A DNA stretch of 64,000 bases from CAWBYL01 sp963793025. GTDB taxonomy: Bacteria; Actinomycetota; Acidimicrobiia; Acidimicrobiales; Acidimicrobilacustridaceae. Under the pieces are notes generated by a model that was not told the origin of the DNA, did no database searches, and worked only from the letters and a program-made list of their open reading frames with translations. This document shows, one piece after another, positions 1-8,305 of the stretch. Location: NCBI GenBank assembly GCA_963793025.1, contig CAWBYL010000006.1, positions 868,001 to 932,000 on the forward strand, in the 5' to 3' direction. Each line of letters opens with the position of its first letter. The stretch's first letter is position 1. The position numbers and the translations under genes are program-made.

Positions 1-280
1 CCTCGGCCACCAGCCGGGCGACGGCTTCCCCCACCACCGCCGGATCGGTGCCGTAGAGCTGGAGCGAGCGCGGGGACTCGTCGGGGTCGAAGCCGGCGAG
101 CTGCCAGCTCTTCTCGCCCCCCTCCAGCAGGCCTCGGGCGTTCACCATCTCGCTCACGTAGAGCCCGGCCCCGTAGCTGCGGCACAGCCGGCGGAAGGCG
201 GCGTTGGTGACCCCCGCCATCGGCGCGAGCACGACGGGGACGTCGACCGTCAGCGGACCGATGGTGAGAGGCTCAGACAC
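1..280 (-). CDS. dusB: tRNA-dihydrouridine synthase, DusB-like (N-terminal fragment)
   Basis: This FMN enzyme reduces uridine to dihydrouridine in the tRNA D-loop. About 93 N-terminal residues are present and the gene runs off the left edge. The start is GTG at 280-278, giving MSEPLTIGPLTV. The FMN-barrel opening VVLAPMAGVTNAAFR (about residues 15-29), the segment SEMVNARGLL and the strand SLQLYGTDP are characteristic of the Dus family. The active-site Cys lies outside the window. The gene is divergent from folD with only 38 bases between the starts. Which Dus subtype it is (A, B or C) cannot be settled from the fragment, although the short N-terminus and motif wording resemble DusB. Confidence 0.85.
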   Translation of the reverse strand, partial: MSEPLTIGPLTVDVPVVLAPMAGVTNAAFRRLCRSYGAGLYVSEMVNARGLLEGGEKSWQLAGFDPDESPRSLQLYGTDPAVVGEAVARLVAE

Positions 281-318
281 GGGCGCCCACGGTAGCGAGG
301 ACCGGTAGGGTCGGGACC

Positions 319-1182
319 ATGGCAGCGAAGGTCCTGGACGGCGAACTGGTGGCGGCGGGGATCAAGGAAGGCCTGGCCCGACGGGTGCAGGCGCTCGCCG
401 GGAAGGGTGTGATCCCCGGTCTCGGGACGGTGCTCGTCGGTGACGACGGACCCTCGGCCAACTACGTGGGCATGAAGCATCGGGATTGCGAGGCGCTCGG
501 CATCGCCTCCTTCGACGTCCGCCTCCCGGCCGACACGTCGCAGGCGGAGGTCCTCGAGGTCGTCGAGCGGTTCAACGCCGATCCCACCGTCGACGCCTAC
601 CTCATGCAGTACCCGTTCCCCAAGCACCTCGACTTCGAAGCCGCGCTGCTCGCCGTCGATCCGGACAAGGACGTCGACGGGCTCCACCCGGTGAACCTCG
701 GCCATCTCGTCCAAGGGGTCGACGGTCCCCTCCCGTGCACGCCGGCCGGGATCCAGGCGCTGCTCGTGCACTACGAGGTCCCCATCGAGGGCCGCCACGT
801 GGTGATCGTCGGGCGGGGACTCACCATCGGACGTCCGCTGGCCAACCTCCTGACCCTCAAGCGGGCCAACGCCAACGCCGCCGTCACCGTCGTGCACACC
901 GGCGTCGCCGACCTGCGCTCCTACGTCCGCCAGGCCGACATCGTCGTGGCCGCCGCCGGCTCGCCCGGTCTCATCACCGCCGAGATGGTCAAGCCCGGCG
1001 CCGCGGTGGTGGCGGCCGGGGTCTCCTTCGAGGGCAAGAAGCTGATCTCCGACGTGGACGACGAGGTCGCCGAGGTGGCTGGATGGCTCTCGCCGCGCAT
1101 CGGCGGGGTGGGCCCCATGACTCGAGCCATGCTCCTCGTGAACGCGGTCGAGGCGGCCGAGCGTCGCGGCGCGTCCGTCTGA
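319..1182 (+). CDS. folD: Bifunctional methylenetetrahydrofolate dehydrogenase/cyclohydrolase FolD
   Basis: The enzyme interconverts 5,10-methylene-THF and 10-formyl-THF in the cytosol using NADP. At 287 residues it is of normal family length. The catalytic YxxxK is seen as YVGMK (residues 49-53), followed by the KDVDGLHPVNLG segment (117-128), the substrate loop CTPAGI (140-145) and the nucleotide-binding turn VIVGRGLTIGRP (162-173). The C-terminal GGVGPMTRAMLL closes the fold. Two spots differ from the common FolD wording: the nucleotide turn has GRGLTIG where GRSxxVG is usual, and the segment before GGVGPMT reads LSPRI rather than TPVP. metF follows 55 bases downstream, so the two one-carbon genes probably share a transcript. 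Confidence 0.95.
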   Translation: MAAKVLDGELVAAGIKEGLARRVQALAGKGVIPGLGTVLVGDDGPSANYVGMKHRDCEALGIASFDVRLPADTSQAEVLEVVERFNADPTVDAYLMQYPFPKHLDFEAALLAVDPDKDVDGLHPVNLGHLVQGVDGPLPCTPAGIQALLVHYEVPIEGRHVVIVGRGLTIGRPLANLLTLKRANANAAVTVVHTGVADLRSYVRQADIVVAAAGSPGLITAEMVKPGAAVVAAGVSFEGKKLISDVDDEVAEVAGWLSPRIGGVGPMTRAMLLVNAVEAAERRGASV

Positions 1183-1237
1183 GGGGGTCGTTTCCGACGG
1201 GTCGGATGTCAGCCGAGGTGGCCTACGCTCGTCGGCG

Positions 1238-2107
1238 ATGACGCGGATCGCCGACCTCCTCGCTGCCGGGCGCACGTGCTCGTTCGAGTTCTTCCCGCCC
1301 AAGGACGACGACGCGGCGCGGGCCCTGGAGAAGACGATCGGCGAGCTGGAGGCCCTGGAGCCGTCGTTCGTCTCGGTCACCTACGGCGCCGGTGGCTCCA
1401 CGCGTGAGCGCACCCGCGACATCGTGATCCACATCGAGCGCGACACCGGGATCACGGCCATGGCCCACCTGACCTGCGTCGGCCACACCCGGGCCGAGCT
1501 CGAGTCCCTGCTCGACGAGTACCGGGCCGCCGGCATCACCAACATCCTCGCCCTGGCCGGTGACCCGCCCGCCGGGGCCCCCGACGAGTTCGACTCCGGT
1601 GACTACGCCTACGCCCTCGAGCTGGTCGAGCTCATCAGAGGACAGGATTCCTTCTCGGTCGGTGTGGCCGCCCACCCCGAGGGTCATCCCCGGTCGTCGG
1701 ACATGGACACCGACCGCCGGCACCTGGCGGCCAAGTTGGAGGCGGCGGACTTCGCCATCACCCAGTTCTTCTTCGAGGCCGAGCCCTACCTGCGCATGGT
1801 CGACGAGCTCGCCACCCTCGGATGCCACAAGCCGGTGTTGCCGGGGATCATGCCCGTCACCAACGCCAGGCAGGTCGCCCGCTTCGCCCAGCTGGCAGGG
1901 GCCGAGTTCCCGCCCCGTCTGGCCGCTCGGTTCGAAGAGCGTTCGGACGACCCGGACGGCGTGCGTGCCCTGGGGGTCGAGTTGGCCAGCGAACTGTGCC
2001 AGCAGCTGCTCGACGAGGGCGCGCCCGGCCTGCACTTCTACACGCTCAACCGCTCCACCGCGACCCGCGACATCGCCCGCAACCTGGGTCTCGACCGCCA
2101 GGGCTGA
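1238..2107 (+). CDS. metF: 5,10-methylenetetrahydrofolate reductase MetF
   Basis: This FAD-dependent TIM-barrel enzyme reduces methylene-THF to methyl-THF for methionine synthesis. The 289 residues match the bacterial family length. Visible signatures are CSFEFFPPKDDD near the N-terminus, with the catalytic Glu at about 17, then FVSVTYGAGGST, MAHLTCVGHT, ILALAGDPP, FAITQFFFEAEPYL and the C-terminal GLHFYTLNRSTAT. It lies directly after folD on the same strand. No riboswitch-like element was recognised in the 55-base gap. Confidence 0.96.
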   Translation: MTRIADLLAAGRTCSFEFFPPKDDDAARALEKTIGELEALEPSFVSVTYGAGGSTRERTRDIVIHIERDTGITAMAHLTCVGHTRAELESLLDEYRAAGITNILALAGDPPAGAPDEFDSGDYAYALELVELIRGQDSFSVGVAAHPEGHPRSSDMDTDRRHLAAKLEAADFAITQFFFEAEPYLRMVDELATLGCHKPVLPGIMPVTNARQVARFAQLAGAEFPPRLAARFEERSDDPDGVRALGVELASELCQQLLDEGAPGLHFYTLNRSTATRDIARNLGLDRQG

Positions 2108-2163
2108 GCCGTCCCGGGGGCGGCGGCGGACACGCCGCGTCGGTCGACGGTGCGCGATCTCAC

Positions 2164-2192
2164 GGTCCGAGTACGGACCCTCCCGGTATCCT
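2164..2192 (+). promoter_or_regulatory. Candidate operator/promoter before the ABC exporter pair
   Basis: Between metF and the ABC genes there is a 6-base inverted repeat GGTCCG-AGTA-CGGACC (2164-2179). It is followed by a TATCCT hexamer (2187-2192) that could serve as a -10 box. A second short palindrome, GGCCC-GG-GGGCC, sits at 2201-2212. The first could be a repressor site and the second could act as an attenuator or terminate metF readthrough. Only the symmetry is observed; the function is inferred. Confidence 0.35.
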
Positions 2193-2240
2193 CCGCCCCT
2201 GGCCCGGGGGCCATGCCGGGGGGTCCGGCCGAGGAGCGAC

Positions 2241-4025
2241 GTGGAGCAGAACCGACCTGACAAGGCCACGCCCGGCATCAGCCGTCGGGGCGCCCGGCTC
2301 CTGACCCGCTACGTGAGGGCACAGCGCCTCCCGTTCGCCGTGTCGATCGTGGGGGCAGCCGTCTACGCCGCCGCGGCCGTGGGCACGACCATCGCTCTCG
2401 GCCGCATCACCAACTCGGTGATCGTGCCCAGCTTCGAGGACGGCCGTGTCTCCGGCAGGACAGTGGTCGGAGCCGGGCTGGTGCTGCTCGGGATCGGGTT
2501 CCTCCGGGCGTCCACGATCGCCCTTCGCCGTTACTTCGCGGCACTGGTCAACTTCCGCACGCAGGCCTCCTGGCGCCGCACCCTCACCGCCACCTACCTC
2601 GAGGTGCCGCTGGCCTATCACCGGCGGACCCCGACCGGTCAGCTGCTCGCCCACGCCGACGCGGACATCGTCGCCGCCACCGAGGTCCTCAACCCACTGC
2701 CGTTCAGTATCGGGGTGGTCACGTTGGTGATCTTCGCCATCATCAGCCTGGCCACCGTCGACTGGATGCTGATGCTCGTCGCGGTGTTGCTGTTCCCCAG
2801 CCTGGCTCTCGTCAACCGCCTCTACACACGGCTGATCGAGGAGCCGGTGGGGGAGGTCCAACGCCAGGTCGGCGAGGTCAGCCGGATCGCCCACGAGAGC
2901 TTCGACGGCGTGCTCGTGGTGAAGACGCTGGGGCGGGGCGACGAAGAGGAACGGCGACTGGCCGGCGCGGCCGACGACCTGAGGGAGGCTCGCATCGGAG
3001 TCGGACGCATCCGGGGGACGTTCGAGCCGCTGATCGACGCGCTGCCCAACCTCGGGATCATCATCTTGTTGGTCATCGGCTCCTGGCAGGTGTCGACCGG
3101 TCGCCTCGACACCGGTCAGATCGTGCAGGCCGCGGCCCTTTTCGGCCTGCTCGCCTTCCCCATGCGGGTGTTCGGCTTCTTCCTCCAGGAGCTGCCCCGA
3201 GCCGTGGTGTCGGGGGCCCGGCTCGACCGGGTGGTGGCCGCCGAGTCCGAGGACCAGGCCGGCGGCTCGGGCCTGGCCCACGTGCCTGATGGGCCCCTGG
3301 AGGTGCGCCTCGAGGGTGTCACCTGTCGCCACGGCGACGATCCGCCTGTCCTCGACGATCTGGATCTCGTCCTACCGGCCGGGCAGGTGGTCGCCCTCGT
3401 GGGGGCCACCGGCGCGGGGAAGTCCACGTTGTGCGAGCTCCTCCCCCGCCTCATCGATCCCGAAGGCGGCGTGGTCACCCTCGGCGGCGAGGACCTGCGG
3501 GGCCTCGACCCCTCCGACATCCGCCGGGCGGTCGCGCTCGTCTTCCAGGAGACGTTCCTCTTCGCTGATTCGGTGCGCGAGAACGTGACCATCGGGGAGC
3601 CCGTCACCGATGCCGAGCTCGATTCGGCAGCGGCCATCGCCCACGCCGCCGGCTTCGTGGCCGCGCTGCCCGAGGGTTGGGACACGGTGGTGGGCGAGCG
3701 GGGTGTCACCCTCTCGGGCGGTCAACGCCAACGACTCGCGCTCACCCGTGCCCTGGTGCGGCGACCTCGGGTGCTCGTCCTCGACGACGCCACCAGCGCC
3801 GTCGACCCCGTGATCGAGGCGGCGATCCTCCACGACCTCCGCACCACCATCGCCACCACCACCCTCGTGGTCGCCCACCGCACGTCGACCATCGAGCTGG
3901 CTGACACCGTCGCCTTCCTGGACGAGGGGCGCATCGTCGCCACCGGCACCCACGAGGAGCTCCTCGCCGCCAGCCCTGGGTACCGCCGACTGGTGCGGGC
4001 CTACGCCGAGGGGACGATGACGTGA
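2241..4025 (+). CDS. ABC exporter half-transporter, degenerate-site subunit
   Basis: A membrane-NBD fusion of 594 residues with six predicted helices followed by an ATPase domain. Walker A is GATGAGKST (about residue 385), the signature is LSGGQRQR (about 491), Walker B is VLVLDDATSAVD (about 513), and the H-loop is VAHRTST. The Walker B reads DD instead of DE, so the catalytic Glu is Asp. The start was set at GTG 2241 because GAGGAG lies 4 bases upstream; the frame is open further back through metF, but that stretch is a shadow. The stop overlaps the next subunit by 4 bases (GTGA), which indicates translational coupling. The substrate is unknown; lipid or drug export is typical of this class. 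Confidence 0.9.
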   Translation: MEQNRPDKATPGISRRGARLLTRYVRAQRLPFAVSIVGAAVYAAAAVGTTIALGRITNSVIVPSFEDGRVSGRTVVGAGLVLLGIGFLRASTIALRRYFAALVNFRTQASWRRTLTATYLEVPLAYHRRTPTGQLLAHADADIVAATEVLNPLPFSIGVVTLVIFAIISLATVDWMLMLVAVLLFPSLALVNRLYTRLIEEPVGEVQRQVGEVSRIAHESFDGVLVVKTLGRGDEEERRLAGAADDLREARIGVGRIRGTFEPLIDALPNLGIIILLVIGSWQVSTGRLDTGQIVQAAALFGLLAFPMRVFGFFLQELPRAVVSGARLDRVVAAESEDQAGGSGLAHVPDGPLEVRLEGVTCRHGDDPPVLDDLDLVLPAGQVVALVGATGAGKSTLCELLPRLIDPEGGVVTLGGEDLRGLDPSDIRRAVALVFQETFLFADSVRENVTIGEPVTDAELDSAAAIAHAAGFVAALPEGWDTVVGERGVTLSGGQRQRLALTRALVRRPRVLVLDDATSAVDPVIEAAILHDLRTTIATTTLVVAHRTSTIELADTVAFLDEGRIVATGTHEELLAASPGYRRLVRAYAEGTMT

Positions 4026-5935
4026 GCGAGGTCCCCGTCACCGACCCGCCCGCGGAGCGTCTGCCTGACGAGCCCGATCAGCCAGGGGCCCACGACGAGT
4101 TGGCCGCGCTCGAGCACGCCATGGCCTTCGACGACCCGACGGTGCCGCCGGCCCCGCCACGCGAGCTGGCCACGGGCAGCGGGGCCATGGTCGTCCTGCG
4201 GCGCGGCCTGGCCGACAGCCCGGAGCTGCGGCGAGGGCTGAAGCTCACGGTGGCCTTCGCCATCATCGGCGCCGTCGGCCGTCTCACCATCCCCGTGCTC
4301 GTCCAGCAGGTGATCGACAAGGGCCTGTTGGCCGACGAAGGTTTCCGGCCCGCCTTCACCTTCGGTTCCTGCGGTCTGGCGGCACTCATCGTGATCGGCG
4401 TCGCCCTCCTCAGTCGGGTCACCTACATCCGGCTGGTCACCGCGGCCGAGGCCATGCTCCGCGGGCTCCGGGTGCGCGCCTTCTCCCACGTGCACGCCTT
4501 GTCGATGGCCGACCACGACCAGACGAGGCGCGGCGAGTTGACCTCACGGGTGACGAGCGACATCGAGACGATCGCCCGCTTCGCCCAGTACGGCGGTATC
4601 GCCTGGATCGTCGACTCGGTGGTGATCCTGGGCACCCTCGCGGTGATGGCCGTCTACGCCTGGCAGCTGGCCTTGATCACGATCGCGGTCGCCGCGCCCA
4701 TCATCCCGTTGTTCCGGGTCATGCAGCGTCGCCAGCTGAAGGCCTACAACGAGGTGCGGTCGCGTGTGGGCGAGACGCTGTCCGAGGTGTCCGAGGCCGT
4801 CCAGGGGGCGGCGCCGATCCGCGCCTACGCCCTCCAGGGTCGGGCCCGCCACCGCCTCCACCTCGCCATCGACAACCAGTACCGGGCCGAGATGAGCGCC
4901 GCTCGTTGGTTCGCGTTCATGTTCCCCCTCGGCGACGCCTTCGGCGGGTTGGCGCTGGCCGCGGTGACGATGGCCGGGGTGTGGTGGGGGCCGGAGTGGG
5001 GGCTCAACGCCGGTGGGCTCATCGCCTGCCTGTTCCTCGTCCAGCTCATCCTCGGGCCCATCGGGGAACTGGGGGAGATCCTGGACCAGACGCAGACCGC
5101 CATCGCCGGCTGGTCGAAGGTCCTCGATCTGCTGGACCAGCCGATCGACCTGGTCGAGCCCGATCCCGGTCGTCCGCTGCCGACCGGCCCGCTCTCGGTG
5201 GAGGCCCACGACGTGGGCTTCACCTACCGAACCGGCGGTCCCGTCCTCCAGGACGTCGATGTCCACATCCCGGCGGGGGCCAGCGTCGCCATCGTCGGCG
5301 AGACGGGGTCGGGAAAGACCACCTTCGCCAAGCTCCTGAGCCGTCTGGCCGATCCCAGCATCGGCACCATCGCCGTCGGCGGTGTCCCCCTCCCGCAGGT
5401 CGCGGCCCGGTCGCGGGCGGAGCGGGTGCGGATGGTTCCCCAGGACGGCTTCGTCTTCGACTCGACGCTGGGCGAGAACATCGTGATGGGGCGGCGCGGA
5501 GCGACCATGGACGACGTCCGCCACGCCATCGAGGAGCTGGGCCTGGGCGAGTGGGTCGCCGGGCTGCCTCGGGGCCTCGACACCGAGGTGGGCGAGCGGG
5601 GCGAGGGTTTGAGCGTGGGCGAGCGCCAGTTGGTGGCCCTGGCCCGGGCCCAGCTCGCCGACCCCGGCCTGTTGGTGCTCGACGAGGCCACCAGCGCTGT
5701 CGACCCCCGTACGGAGCGGTCCCTGACGACCGCTCTGCACCGTCTGGCCGAAGGGCGCACCACCGTCAGCGTCGCTCATCGGCTGAGCACCGCCGAGCAG
5801 GCCGACCTGGTCCTGGTGTTCGACGCCGGACGACTCGTGGAGCGGGGCTCGCACGACGAGCTGGTGGCCCTCGGGGGCCGGTACGCCGACCTCTACCGCA
5901 GCTGGCTGGGGAACACCGGTCGAACCGTCTCCTGA
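4022..5935 (+). CDS. ABC exporter half-transporter, partner subunit
   Basis: A 637-residue membrane-NBD protein with an unusual acidic, proline-rich N-terminal extension of about 60 residues. Walker A is GETGSGKTT (about residue 426), Walker B is VLDEATSAVDP with the catalytic Glu present (about 552), and the H-loop is VAHRLST. The signature is LSVGERQ, which departs from LSGGQ. Together with the upstream subunit (intact signature, degenerate Walker B) this forms one consensus and one degenerate ATP site, as in heterodimeric exporters such as TM287/288. The GTG start at 4022 overlaps the previous stop. Confidence 0.9.
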   Translation: MSEVPVTDPPAERLPDEPDQPGAHDELAALEHAMAFDDPTVPPAPPRELATGSGAMVVLRRGLADSPELRRGLKLTVAFAIIGAVGRLTIPVLVQQVIDKGLLADEGFRPAFTFGSCGLAALIVIGVALLSRVTYIRLVTAAEAMLRGLRVRAFSHVHALSMADHDQTRRGELTSRVTSDIETIARFAQYGGIAWIVDSVVILGTLAVMAVYAWQLALITIAVAAPIIPLFRVMQRRQLKAYNEVRSRVGETLSEVSEAVQGAAPIRAYALQGRARHRLHLAIDNQYRAEMSAARWFAFMFPLGDAFGGLALAAVTMAGVWWGPEWGLNAGGLIACLFLVQLILGPIGELGEILDQTQTAIAGWSKVLDLLDQPIDLVEPDPGRPLPTGPLSVEAHDVGFTYRTGGPVLQDVDVHIPAGASVAIVGETGSGKTTFAKLLSRLADPSIGTIAVGGVPLPQVAARSRAERVRMVPQDGFVFDSTLGENIVMGRRGATMDDVRHAIEELGLGEWVAGLPRGLDTEVGERGEGLSVGERQLVALARAQLADPGLLVLDEATSAVDPRTERSLTTALHRLAEGRTTVSVAHRLSTAEQADLVLVFDAGRLVERGSHDELVALGGRYADLYRSWLGNTGRTVS

Positions 5936-5963
5936 GCGCGCTCCTGCCTGCTTCACTGGTGAC

Positions 5964-6368
5964 GTGAGCGAGTCGGAAGCGACGAATCGGCGGATGTTGC
6001 GAGCCCGCGACGCCATGGACCGGGACTTCTCCCTGCCGCTGAGCATCCCGACGCTCGCCGCCGTCGCCTGCGTGTCGCAGTCGACCTTCATCCGAAGCTT
6101 CAAGGCGACGTTCGGCGAGACACCGCACCGGTACCTGCAGCGCCGGCGCATCGAGCGGGCCATGTACCTCTTGCGCACGACGGACTCCTCCGTCACCGAC
6201 GTGTGCATGGCCACGGGCTTCTCGAGCCTCGGCACCTTCAGCCGCACCTTCTCCGAGATCGTGGGCGAGTCCCCCTCGGAGTTCCGCCTCCGCGGTCCGT
6301 TGGCGCCGGTGCCGTCGCACTTCGTCCGCACCTGGACGAGACCGAGCAGTTTCGGAGAAGCGTCGTGA
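5964..6368 (+). CDS. AraC-family transcriptional regulator, DNA-binding domain only
   Basis: A 134-residue protein consisting almost entirely of the double helix-turn-helix AraC/XylS domain. It shows LPTLAAVACVSQSTFIRSFKATFGETP-like helices (about residues 28-55) and the signature stretch VTDVCMATGFSSLGTFSRTF (about 78-97), then PSEFR. There is no N-terminal effector domain, so ligand sensing would have to come from a partner. The GTG start follows the ABC stop by 28 bases. Its stop overlaps the start of the VOC gene (GTGA, 6365-6368), so both are translated together and the regulator may control that gene. Confidence 0.88.
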   Translation: MSESEATNRRMLRARDAMDRDFSLPLSIPTLAAVACVSQSTFIRSFKATFGETPHRYLQRRRIERAMYLLRTTDSSVTDVCMATGFSSLGTFSRTFSEIVGESPSEFRLRGPLAPVPSHFVRTWTRPSSFGEAS

Positions 6369-6814
6369 GCGGTGGAACCCGTACCGTCACCGCCATGTAC
6401 AACGCGATCTCCCGATCCCAGCTGTTCGTCCTCGACCAGGACGAGGCGCTCGACTTCTACGTCCACACCCTCGGCCTCGAGTTGGCCGACGACGTCGACC
6501 TCGGCTTCATGCGGTGGCTCACCGTGCGCGTCCCCGGTGACCCGGTGCGGGAGATCCTCCTCGAACGGCCAGGCCCGCCGTCGATGGACGAGGCCACCGC
6601 GGCCCAGGTCCGGGAGCTCCTGACCAAGGGCGCGGTTGCCGGTTCGATCTTCCTCACCACCGACGATGCCGCGGCGACGTTCGAGGTGCTCCGCGACCGG
6701 GGTGTCGACGTCACCGACGAGCCGGCCGAGCGGCCCTACGGCATCGACTTCGGGATCCGCGACCCGTTCGGCAACGCCATCCGCATCGGCCAGATGTTCG
6801 AACCAGGAGCGTGA
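6365..6814 (+). CDS. VOC/glyoxalase-fold protein
   Basis: A 149-residue protein of the vicinal-oxygen-chelate superfamily: two beta-alpha-beta-beta-beta modules, with QDEALDFYVHTLGLEL in the first and IFLTTDDAAATFEVLRDRGV and DPFGNAIRIGQ in the second. Proteins of this type occur as dioxygenases, glyoxalases or antibiotic-binding proteins, and the substrate cannot be read from sequence. The start was set at GTG 6365 because GGAG (6354-6357) lies 7 bases upstream and it overlaps the AraC stop. ATG 6395, where the conserved fold begins, is the alternative. AraC-VOC pairs of this kind are common in actinobacteria. Confidence 0.85.
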   Translation: MSGGTRTVTAMYNAISRSQLFVLDQDEALDFYVHTLGLELADDVDLGFMRWLTVRVPGDPVREILLERPGPPSMDEATAAQVRELLTKGAVAGSIFLTTDDAAATFEVLRDRGVDVTDEPAERPYGIDFGIRDPFGNAIRIGQMFEPGA

Positions 6815-6818
6815 GCGG

Positions 6819-7283
6819 GTGAGCGACGGTGCCGGTGCCACCTTCGACGGGGTGCTGACGGCCCACGGCAACAACACCGGGATCCACGTTCCTCCCGAGG
6901 TGATCGAGCAGTTGGACGCTGGTCGTCGGCCCGCGGTGCAGGTCGACGTGAACGGCCACGTCTTCCGCTCCACGGTCGGAGTCATGGGCGGCGAGCACCT
7001 CATCGGTTTCAGCGCCGCGCTGCGCAAGGAGACCGGACTGGCCGCCGGTGACGCGATCCATGTCGTCCTCACCGTCGACTCGTCGCCGCGCACCGTGGAG
7101 CTGACCCCGGAGTTCGCCGCTGCCCTCGACGCCGAACCCGCGGCTCGGGCCTTCTTCGACCAGCTCTCCAACAGCCTGCAGCGCTACCACGCCGACCAGG
7201 TGAGCTCAGCCAAGACCGAGGAGACTCGCGATCGCCGCATCGCCAAGGCGGTCGGTCTCTTCCTGGCCGGCCAGCAACGGTAG
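6819..7283 (+). CDS. DUF1905 / YdeI-OmdA family protein
   Basis: A 154-residue protein with two recognisable parts. The N-terminal DUF1905 beta-barrel contains NNTGIHVPPEVIEQL and the typical GVMGGEHLIGFSAALRKETGLAAGD stretch (in two halves, about residues 50-75). A C-terminal helical OmdA-type segment follows, with the pattern FFDQLSNSLQRYHADQV and a tail KTEETRDRRIAKAV. Members are annotated as bacteriocin-protection or OmpD-associated proteins, but the biochemical role is poorly defined. The start is GTG 6819, 5 bases after the VOC stop, so it probably belongs to the same operon. Confidence 0.8.
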   Translation: MSDGAGATFDGVLTAHGNNTGIHVPPEVIEQLDAGRRPAVQVDVNGHVFRSTVGVMGGEHLIGFSAALRKETGLAAGDAIHVVLTVDSSPRTVELTPEFAAALDAEPAARAFFDQLSNSLQRYHADQVSSAKTEETRDRRIAKAVGLFLAGQQR

Positions 7284-7330
7284 GGCCGGTCGGCGGGCGC
7301 CCGGCGGAGCGTCCCTCTAGGGTCGGGCTC

Positions 7331-8224
7331 ATGGCGAGCGACGAGTACCACGCATTCCAGAAGACGATGGCGGAGCGGCCGGTGCCGCCCCCGCCGGCCA
7401 ACCTCCAGGAGCTGCGGGATCGCATCGACGCCGGAGCCGGCGCCGTACCCGTGCCCGAGGGGGTCACCGCCGAGCCCGTCGAGTTGGGTGGGGTGAGCTG
7501 CATCGTGTGCCGCCCCGACGGGGTGGCCGACGAGGCGCCGGTGCTCGTCTACCTCCACGGTGGCGGCTTCCGGATGGCCTCGGCTCTCGCCTACCGGGCC
7601 TTCGGTTCCCACCTGGCCAAGGCCATGGGGGGCCGGGTGGTGCTGGTCGACTACCGCCTCGCTCCGGAGAACCCCTTCCCGGCCGCGCTCGACGACACCG
7701 AGGCCGTCTACCGGGCGGTGCTGGAGATGGGGGCCCGACCCGAGCAGGTCGCCGTCGCCGGTGACTCGGCCGGGGGCGGGCTCACCGCGTCGCTGGCCAT
7801 GCGCACGATGGCCGATGGCCCCCGCCCGGCCGCCCTCATCTGCTCCTCGCCGGTCAGCGACCTCACCGCCAGCAGCGAGAGCTACGACACCAACGCCTCC
7901 ACCGACAAGCTCTGGTCGAAGGCCTCGGCCAACGAGGTCGCCGAGCTCTACCTCGCCGGTCACGACCCCACCGACCCGGAGGTGTCGCCCCTCTTCGGAT
8001 CCTGGGGCGGCGCCCCGCCCCTGCTCGTGCAGGTGGGCTCCATCGAGACGCTGCTGGACGACTCCCGACGCCTCGTCGAGGTGGCCGACGCCGCCGGCGT
8101 GGACGTCACCCTCCACGTCTACGAGGACATGCCCCACGTCTGGCAGATGAGCTACCCCGCCTTCCCCGAGGCGGTGGAGGCGGTCGAGGAGATCGCCGCT
8201 TTCGTCCGCCAGCACACCTCCTGA
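7331..8224 (+). CDS. Alpha/beta hydrolase, hormone-sensitive-lipase (HSL) type esterase
   Basis: A 297-residue serine esterase. The oxyanion-hole motif HGGG is in VYLHGGGF (about residues 75-82), the nucleophile elbow is GDSAGGG (about 148-154), the acid is probably the Asp in ETLLDDS, and the catalytic His is in MPHVWQ near the end. VDYRLAPENPFPAAL is the usual HSL-family segment between the first two. The enzyme probably hydrolyses short-chain or terpenoid/steroid esters. It is convergent with the IclR gene, and a long stem-loop lies between the two. Confidence 0.92.
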   Translation: MASDEYHAFQKTMAERPVPPPPANLQELRDRIDAGAGAVPVPEGVTAEPVELGGVSCIVCRPDGVADEAPVLVYLHGGGFRMASALAYRAFGSHLAKAMGGRVVLVDYRLAPENPFPAALDDTEAVYRAVLEMGARPEQVAVAGDSAGGGLTASLAMRTMADGPRPAALICSSPVSDLTASSESYDTNASTDKLWSKASANEVAELYLAGHDPTDPEVSPLFGSWGGAPPLLVQVGSIETLLDDSRRLVEVADAAGVDVTLHVYEDMPHVWQMSYPAFPEAVEAVEEIAAFVRQHTS

Positions 8225-8236
8225 CCCCAACCGGTC

Positions 8237-8305
8237 GACCCCCCCACTCGAGCTGGCTCCATGCGTAACGGTTTCCGTTACGTCCGGAGCCACCTTGGGG
8301 GGGTC
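8237..8305. terminator. Long imperfect stem-loop between convergent genes (bidirectional terminator candidate)
   Basis: Three nested inverted repeats share one centre. The outer arms are GACCCCCCC (8237-8245) and GGGGGGGTC (8297-8305). The middle arms are GGCTCC (8255-8260) and GGAGCC (8286-8291). The inner hairpin is CGTAACGG-TTT-CCGTTACG (8264-8282). The structure sits exactly between the stop of the esterase (8224) and the stop of the IclR gene (8304-8306). There is no T-tract on either side, so it would have to terminate by structure alone. Confidence 0.6.

Noticed and set aside
1183..1237. A folate- or SAM-type riboswitch before metF
   Set aside because: The 55-base gap is too short and shows no paired structure of a known riboswitch.
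1560..4025. An 821-residue ABC protein with a long N-terminal extension
   Set aside because: The extra 227 residues are an out-of-frame reading of metF, Arg/Ser/Thr-rich without motifs. A good ribosome-binding site marks GTG 2241.
4544..7171. An 875-residue open frame on the minus strand opposite the ABC, AraC and VOC genes
   Set aside because: Its sequence is a low-complexity mirror of strongly supported genes on the plus strand, as expected at this GC content.
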